Source of the DNA: an uncultured Bacteroidales bacterium
GTDB lineage: Bacteria > Bacteroidota > Bacteroidia > Bacteroidales > WCHB1-69
NCBI GenBank assembly: GCA_900315245.1
Contig: OMYJ01000012.1
Location: 97,649-161,648 of the forward strand
DNA length: 64,000 nt
Direction: 5' to 3'
The notes under the pieces were generated by a model. It was not told the DNA's origin and ran no database searches. It saw nothing but the letters and a program-made list of their open reading frames with translations. The position numbers were made by a program, and so were the translations under genes. Shown here one piece after another: positions 60,463 to 64,000 of the stretch (positions within the stretch are counted from its first letter, which is position 1; every line of letters starts with the position of its first letter).

Positions 60463-60470
60463 CAAAAATA
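60463..60470 (-). promoter_or_regulatory. -7 promoter box (TATTTTTG) of the DUF5618 gene
   Basis: A full match lies 36 bases before the ATG at 60426. Confidence 0.65.
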
Positions 60471-60815
60471 CATTTTTCTTTTACGACACGCCAATTAAAG
60501 TAAAAATATTTTTCTGAATATTAATTAATAATTAACAGTTAAAAATTCAAATTCGTCAATTCATTTATTCTACATTCTACATTCTTCATTCAGCAGCATT
60601 CATCTCTATAAAACACAAATCGCCATAAATTATCCACGAATTTTCAAAAAATTATTCATCATTCATCATTCATCATTCAGCATTACCCCCCTGGCCACCT
60701 AAAGGGGGAGACATCCACCAGCCATAGTAGGGCTTTCCCCTTATCCTCTTATCCCCTTTTCATCGCTTCATCGTTTCATCGTCTCATCGTCATTCAGCAT
60801 TCCGCATTAACGAAA
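60471..60815. repeat. Repeat-rich gap of about 345 bp without genes
   Basis: Successive blocks are an AT-rich stretch, TTCTACATTCTACATTCTTC (from 60569), about five copies of ATTCATC (60655-60685), a CCCCCTGGCCACCTAAAGGG hairpin-like block (60686-60707) and four copies of CATCGTTT/CATCGTCT (60762-60795). No ORF or RNA gene is evident. The CATCG units match the families at 25383 and 26441. Confidence 0.7.
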
Positions 60816-60843
60816 AAGGGCGCAGCCCCACGGCCACGCCCTT
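60816..60843 (-). terminator. Terminator hairpin of the FISUMP surface-protein gene
   Basis: On the minus strand AAGGGCG and CGCCCTT arms enclose a GC-rich 14-base loop and are followed by TTTCG, making a seven-pair stem about 30 bases past the stop. Confidence 0.7.
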
Positions 60844-60873
60844 GTCTCTAGTTTCAGGTTTCAAGTTTCAAGT

Positions 60874-63800
60874 TTATTCCTCAGCATCGCGGAGACAGCG
60901 GACAGAAAAGCCGTTGTAATTGTAGTGGTAGTTCAGGTTCACGTCCGCGTTATGGTAGCCCAGGCTGCGGTACCACGCGAGGTGGCTGGTGTACTGTGTA
61001 GAGGACCAGAAGTAGGCGAGGTTGCCCGCGTTGTAGAACGACGAACCGTAGCAGGAGCCTGCCGGAACGGCGGAAAAGCCCGTGGCATTGTTCGGCTTCT
61101 CACTCTGGTCACCAGGATAACACTCCCCATTCTCGTTGTTCCAATCATCTGTCACGGAGGCCAACGCCTTGGCAATCGAGGTGGCATCAGACTGATCACA
61201 ACGATAAACATAAACAGTACTTTCCTGAGCATTACTCACATAAGTTTCCAACTGCGTCCACTCCTCATCGCTCGGAAGGTGCCAACCGACGGGACAAACG
61301 TTGTTGGCGGCCGTCCAATTGTAGTAGTAACCGAAAGTATTGTTATTGTAGGTGACAGATGAGTTATTCTCGTTCCACTTCTCCGCTGTAGGGATGTAGA
61401 TCACCGCATCTTCATATTCGTCAAAGCTGCCTGCAGCAGCCGAAATGCCATTGATAAAGTCGTTACCGTTTTTGTCCTTCGTTTCGCGCATGTTCGTCTT
61501 GGTCCAGCATTGGGTGCCGATCTGAACAGTCTCGTAGCTATTTTCACCGATAATGAGGTTGTCAGTTCCGCAGGTGAAAGTCTCCGGTTCCGGTTCTGGT
61601 TCCGGTTCCGGTTGCGGCTCCGCAATCTTGACGCAGCGGATGCTGGCGCTGATGCCGTTGAAGTCATAGACGCGGACAATCTCGTTACAGTAGTACATCA
61701 TCTTGTACATGGCGGGTTGCGGGGTGCCGCTGGTCATATCCACGGCCCAGAGGTAGCCCTCCATGAGCAGATGCTCGAAGTTGTCGCTCGTACCATTGTA
61801 GAAACCGGAACCGTCCCAAGAGAAGCCCGTGCCGTTGGTGCCGGTGTTGACCACCCAGCCCGTGCTGTTGCGCAGCTCTTCGACCGTGAAGTTGTTCTTC
61901 AGATACTCGAACTGCTCGGTGGTGGGCAGCGTGTAGCCTTCGGGACAGATGCCCGTGGCAAAGGCGGCTTCCTCATCATAAAGCAGACCGTAAGTCTCCA
62001 CGTTCGCATCCTCATCCGGGAACTGGTCGTTCACGTAGGCATAAACGTTGCCGGTGGTCACGCACGTTTCGGCGGCCAGGTTCTTGGCCATCCAGCAGAC
62101 ATCGCCGATCTTCACCGTCGGGTAACTGGTGCCTTCGCAGTCCACTGCAGGACCGCACTCGCCGGGTTCAATTGTTCCGGAAAGGGTGGTGAAGGTGACC
62201 GGATCCGACCAATCGGTCACTACCTTGGCGCCGGTGCCGCAGTCGCCCTGCACCTGAGCCGTGTAGGTGGTCTCCGGGGTGAGGCCGGTGAGCGCGAAGA
62301 AGCTGTTGGTGGTGGTTGCCTCTGTCCAATCAGAGGCAGCATCCTCCTTGTATCTCACGGTGTATTGAACCTGGCTTCCTGTCCACTCCAGTTTGGCGGT
62401 GGTGGCCGTTATGTTCGAAGCGGTGAGGCCGCTGGGAGTTTCGCAAGGCGAGGTTGTTCCCGTTGCCTGTTCAGGCATTGTCCAGATGTATGCAATAGTG
62501 TTGTCCTCATCAACTCCAGTGAATTCGGGGTCAACAAGATCTTCCACGCCATTGACGAGGAATGTGCAGTTGTTGGCGAAAACACAGCCGTCGTTGGCAT
62601 GGATTTCCCCACCGAAACTGTAGTAAGCTCCACCGACAAAGGTGCCGAAGAAGAAGTAATCGGCATCCTCGTCATACCATGATGGAGAATACGCTGACTC
62701 CACAAGGAAATAGTTTGCATTATCCGGCACGGTGATGTTCAGATGGTCTTGTGAGTTTTCGCCCGCCACCGGCGATTCATAGCCGATGACGTTAACTTCG
62801 GTGATGACGCAGGCAGGCTCCTCCGTGGTGGTGAACTCCACCATTGACCACAAACTACTGTTGGGAAGTGAGGTGGCGTCGCCATCGCAAACGCTCTGCA
62901 CCTGAACAAGGTAGTGGCTGCCCTGCTCAAGACCTGTGAGTTCAATGGAATTTCCGGTGACAGTCTCTGTGGTCCAGTCATCATCCAAGAAAACGCCGAA
63001 GTCGTCCACATTGAGCCGGAACTGGTCGGTGACATTGAAATGGCGGATGGCAATGTAGCCCTGCTGACCCGCATAAGCACTTAAATCAGCGGTGTATTCT
63101 GTCCATTCATGGGTGGTTTCAGTCTCTCCTACCAACGTGGTTGTAAAATCGCTCACGCTATTGCCCGTGGTGGAAAGATAAATGGCAAAATGCTCTTTGT
63201 CATACCCACTTGGGTCTTGACCATTTAACCACACTCTCAAGGTGTTGCCAAGTTCAATCTGTGGGGTGATGAGCCAATTGTCTGGGTAGAGAGCTTCATA
63301 ATTATAACTTTCAGATGTCATAACCGTTGTTCCGCTATGAGAATATGCTCCATCAGAAGAGTGTTCATACCAGTCATATCCATCAGCATCGTTATCAATA
63401 GTAGTCCAACCGCTGGGCAGACCGCCCTCGAAGTCCTCAAACAAAGTTCCACGTATATACTTCACATTGTATGTCTCCATGTCTCCCGTCCATTCCACCG
63501 TGGCGCTGTTGCTGGTAATATCCGTCACAGAAAGGTCGCTGGGGGCATCGCAGGGGGGAGCTGAAAGGTAGTAATCGAGGGTAAAGACTCTATATTTATA
63601 AACATTACTTAAGATTCCACCATAATCTGGATCAACAAGGGAGGCATCGCCGTTGATAGTCACCGTCACCTCATCGGCGAAGGTGCAACCCTCATTAGGG
63701 GCTATATCAAATACCATATAATACCGTTTTGCCCCAAAGGTCTCTGTTGTATTCATTTCATGCGTATTGCTTTCCACCCACGTTATATAATCCAGCGTGT

Positions 63801-63999
63801 AGTCAGCGTCTGCGGGCACCTCTAAGTCAAAGTCGGGGGTTGCGCCATACACTGGCTCGGTGAAGCCGGTGATTTCGATGGTGTTGATGACGCAGGTGGA
63901 AGCTGGCGCCTCAACTTCGAAATCAACGGTGTAAGCCCAGAAGAAGCCATCGGTTTCATCGTAACCAGTATATTCGAAATCGATAATGTTTTCATCTCC
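60874..63999 (-). CDS. Large surface protein with FN3, jelly-roll and two FISUMP domains (5' end outside window)
   Basis: The frame stays open to the right edge, so at least 1041 residues are seen. From N to C it has a strand-rich repeat (CVINTIEITGF), a fibronectin III-like domain (PCDAPSDLSVTDITSNSATV), a cleaved-adhesin/jelly-roll module (EDFEGGLPSGWTTIDNDADG), another strand-rich repeat (CVITEVNVIGY) and a second FN3 (PCETPSGLTASNITATTAKL). Two FISUMP domains joined by a Pro-Glu linker complete it; each has an IGxxCWxxxN core (VKIGDVCWMAKN, VQIGTQCWTKTN) and a closing IRCVK/VRCLR. It is probably an exported cell-surface adhesin. The chain ends in FISUMP with no type IX sorting domain. Confidence 0.85.
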   Translation of the reverse strand, partial: GDENIIDFEYTGYDETDGFFWAYTVDFEVEAPASTCVINTIEITGFTEPVYGATPDFDLEVPADADYTLDYITWVESNTHEMNTTETFGAKRYYMVFDIAPNEGCTFADEVTVTINGDASLVDPDYGGILSNVYKYRVFTLDYYLSAPPCDAPSDLSVTDITSNSATVEWTGDMETYNVKYIRGTLFEDFEGGLPSGWTTIDNDADGYDWYEHSSDGAYSHSGTTVMTSESYNYEALYPDNWLITPQIELGNTLRVWLNGQDPSGYDKEHFAIYLSTTGNSVSDFTTTLVGETETTHEWTEYTADLSAYAGQQGYIAIRHFNVTDQFRLNVDDFGVFLDDDWTTETVTGNSIELTGLEQGSHYLVQVQSVCDGDATSLPNSSLWSMVEFTTTEEPACVITEVNVIGYESPVAGENSQDHLNITVPDNANYFLVESAYSPSWYDEDADYFFFGTFVGGAYYSFGGEIHANDGCVFANNCTFLVNGVEDLVDPEFTGVDEDNTIAYIWTMPEQATGTTSPCETPSGLTASNITATTAKLEWTGSQVQYTVRYKEDAASDWTEATTTNSFFALTGLTPETTYTAQVQGDCGTGAKVVTDWSDPVTFTTLSGTIEPGECGPAVDCEGTSYPTVKIGDVCWMAKNLAAETCVTTGNVYAYVNDQFPDEDANVETYGLLYDEEAAFATGICPEGYTLPTTEQFEYLKNNFTVEELRNSTGWVVNTGTNGTGFSWDGSGFYNGTSDNFEHLLMEGYLWAVDMTSGTPQPAMYKMMYYCNEIVRVYDFNGISASIRCVKIAEPQPEPEPEPEPETFTCGTDNLIIGENSYETVQIGTQCWTKTNMRETKDKNGNDFINGISAAAGSFDEYEDAVIYIPTAEKWNENNSSVTYNNNTFGYYYNWTAANNVCPVGWHLPSDEEWTQLETYVSNAQESTVYVYRCDQSDATSIAKALASVTDDWNNENGECYPGDQSEKPNNATGFSAVPAGSCYGSSFYNAGNLAYFWSSTQYTSHLAWYRSLGYHNADVNLNYHYNYNGFSVRCLRDAEE

Positions 64000-64000
64000 G

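Noticed and set aside
1..64000. tRNA, rRNA or tmRNA genes
   Set aside because: No CCA-ended cloverleaf or conserved rRNA string was recognised in any gap; this was a reading by eye, so a tRNAscan run would be decisive.

Overview
The window looks like a chromosomal piece of an uncultivated or poorly sampled member of the Bacteroidales (phylum Bacteroidota). Four things point there. Many genes are preceded by the Bacteroidota -7 promoter box TAnnTTTG. Start regions lack strong Shine-Dalgarno sequences. The gene families are typical of the group: FISUMP surface domains, a DUF4468-like protein, DUF5618, PepSY-like lipoproteins, a fused glycine decarboxylase and an S16 with an alanine-rich tail. 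Intergenic gaps are packed with short tandem repeats. No tRNA, rRNA, CRISPR array, transposase, integrase or plasmid origin was seen.

Layout. 1-3.5 kb: the tail of an M16 peptidase, merR and smpB (minus), then folA and two exported proteins. 3.5-15.2 kb: a plus-strand type I restriction-modification island (small hsdS, hsdM, AlbA_2/ATPase regulator, zinc-ribbon protein, one-TM protein, full hsdS, multi-TM protein, dinD, hsdR, YgjP-like metallopeptidase). A relic of the 3' end of gcvP and its terminator lies at the left edge. 15.2-21 kb: an RND efflux operon (adaptor, pump, outer-membrane factor). 21-34.7 kb, all minus: gcvP, ruvC, a retropepsin-like protease, corA, an M20 amidohydrolase, an outer-membrane protein with a sigma factor fused to a membrane anchor, an ORF6N protein, rlmH, sufD and sufC. 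34.8-42.8 kb, minus: a secreted tandem TldD-like protein, purA, rimM, rpsP, an EEP-family protein and wlbA. 43-49.8 kb: mntP, a SPOR protein, folD, an M64 peptidase, three tandem PepSY-like genes, an RseC-like gene and radA. 49.9-60 kb, plus: glnA, a YD-repeat-like protein, serS, a TPR protein, a MATE transporter, tatD-like, an outer-membrane protein and an old-yellow-enzyme homologue. The right end holds a DUF5618 gene and a large FISUMP/FN3 surface protein that runs out of the window.

Most of the window is ordinary housekeeping. The signals most worth a second look are these. (1) The whole sufD-rlmH gap (32222-32516) is built from about 20 GAA-triloop mini-hairpins arranged as two arrays diverging from a GTTAAC centre; the stems differ but remain paired. 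(2) A roughly 110-bp three-hairpin element is duplicated on both sides of an outer-membrane protein gene, also with compensatory stem changes. (3) A sigma factor is fused to a membrane anchor and ends in the same DTV repeats that begin the adjacent outer-membrane protein. (4) A secreted polypeptide carries two TldD-like modules and has His where the catalytic Glu is expected. (5) The type I island carries four accessory genes, and a gcvP-tail relic marks its edge.

All coordinates were read by eye. Family names rest on recognised motifs, not on searches. Start codons were often moved inward from the longest ORF because the promoter box lies inside the longer ORF.
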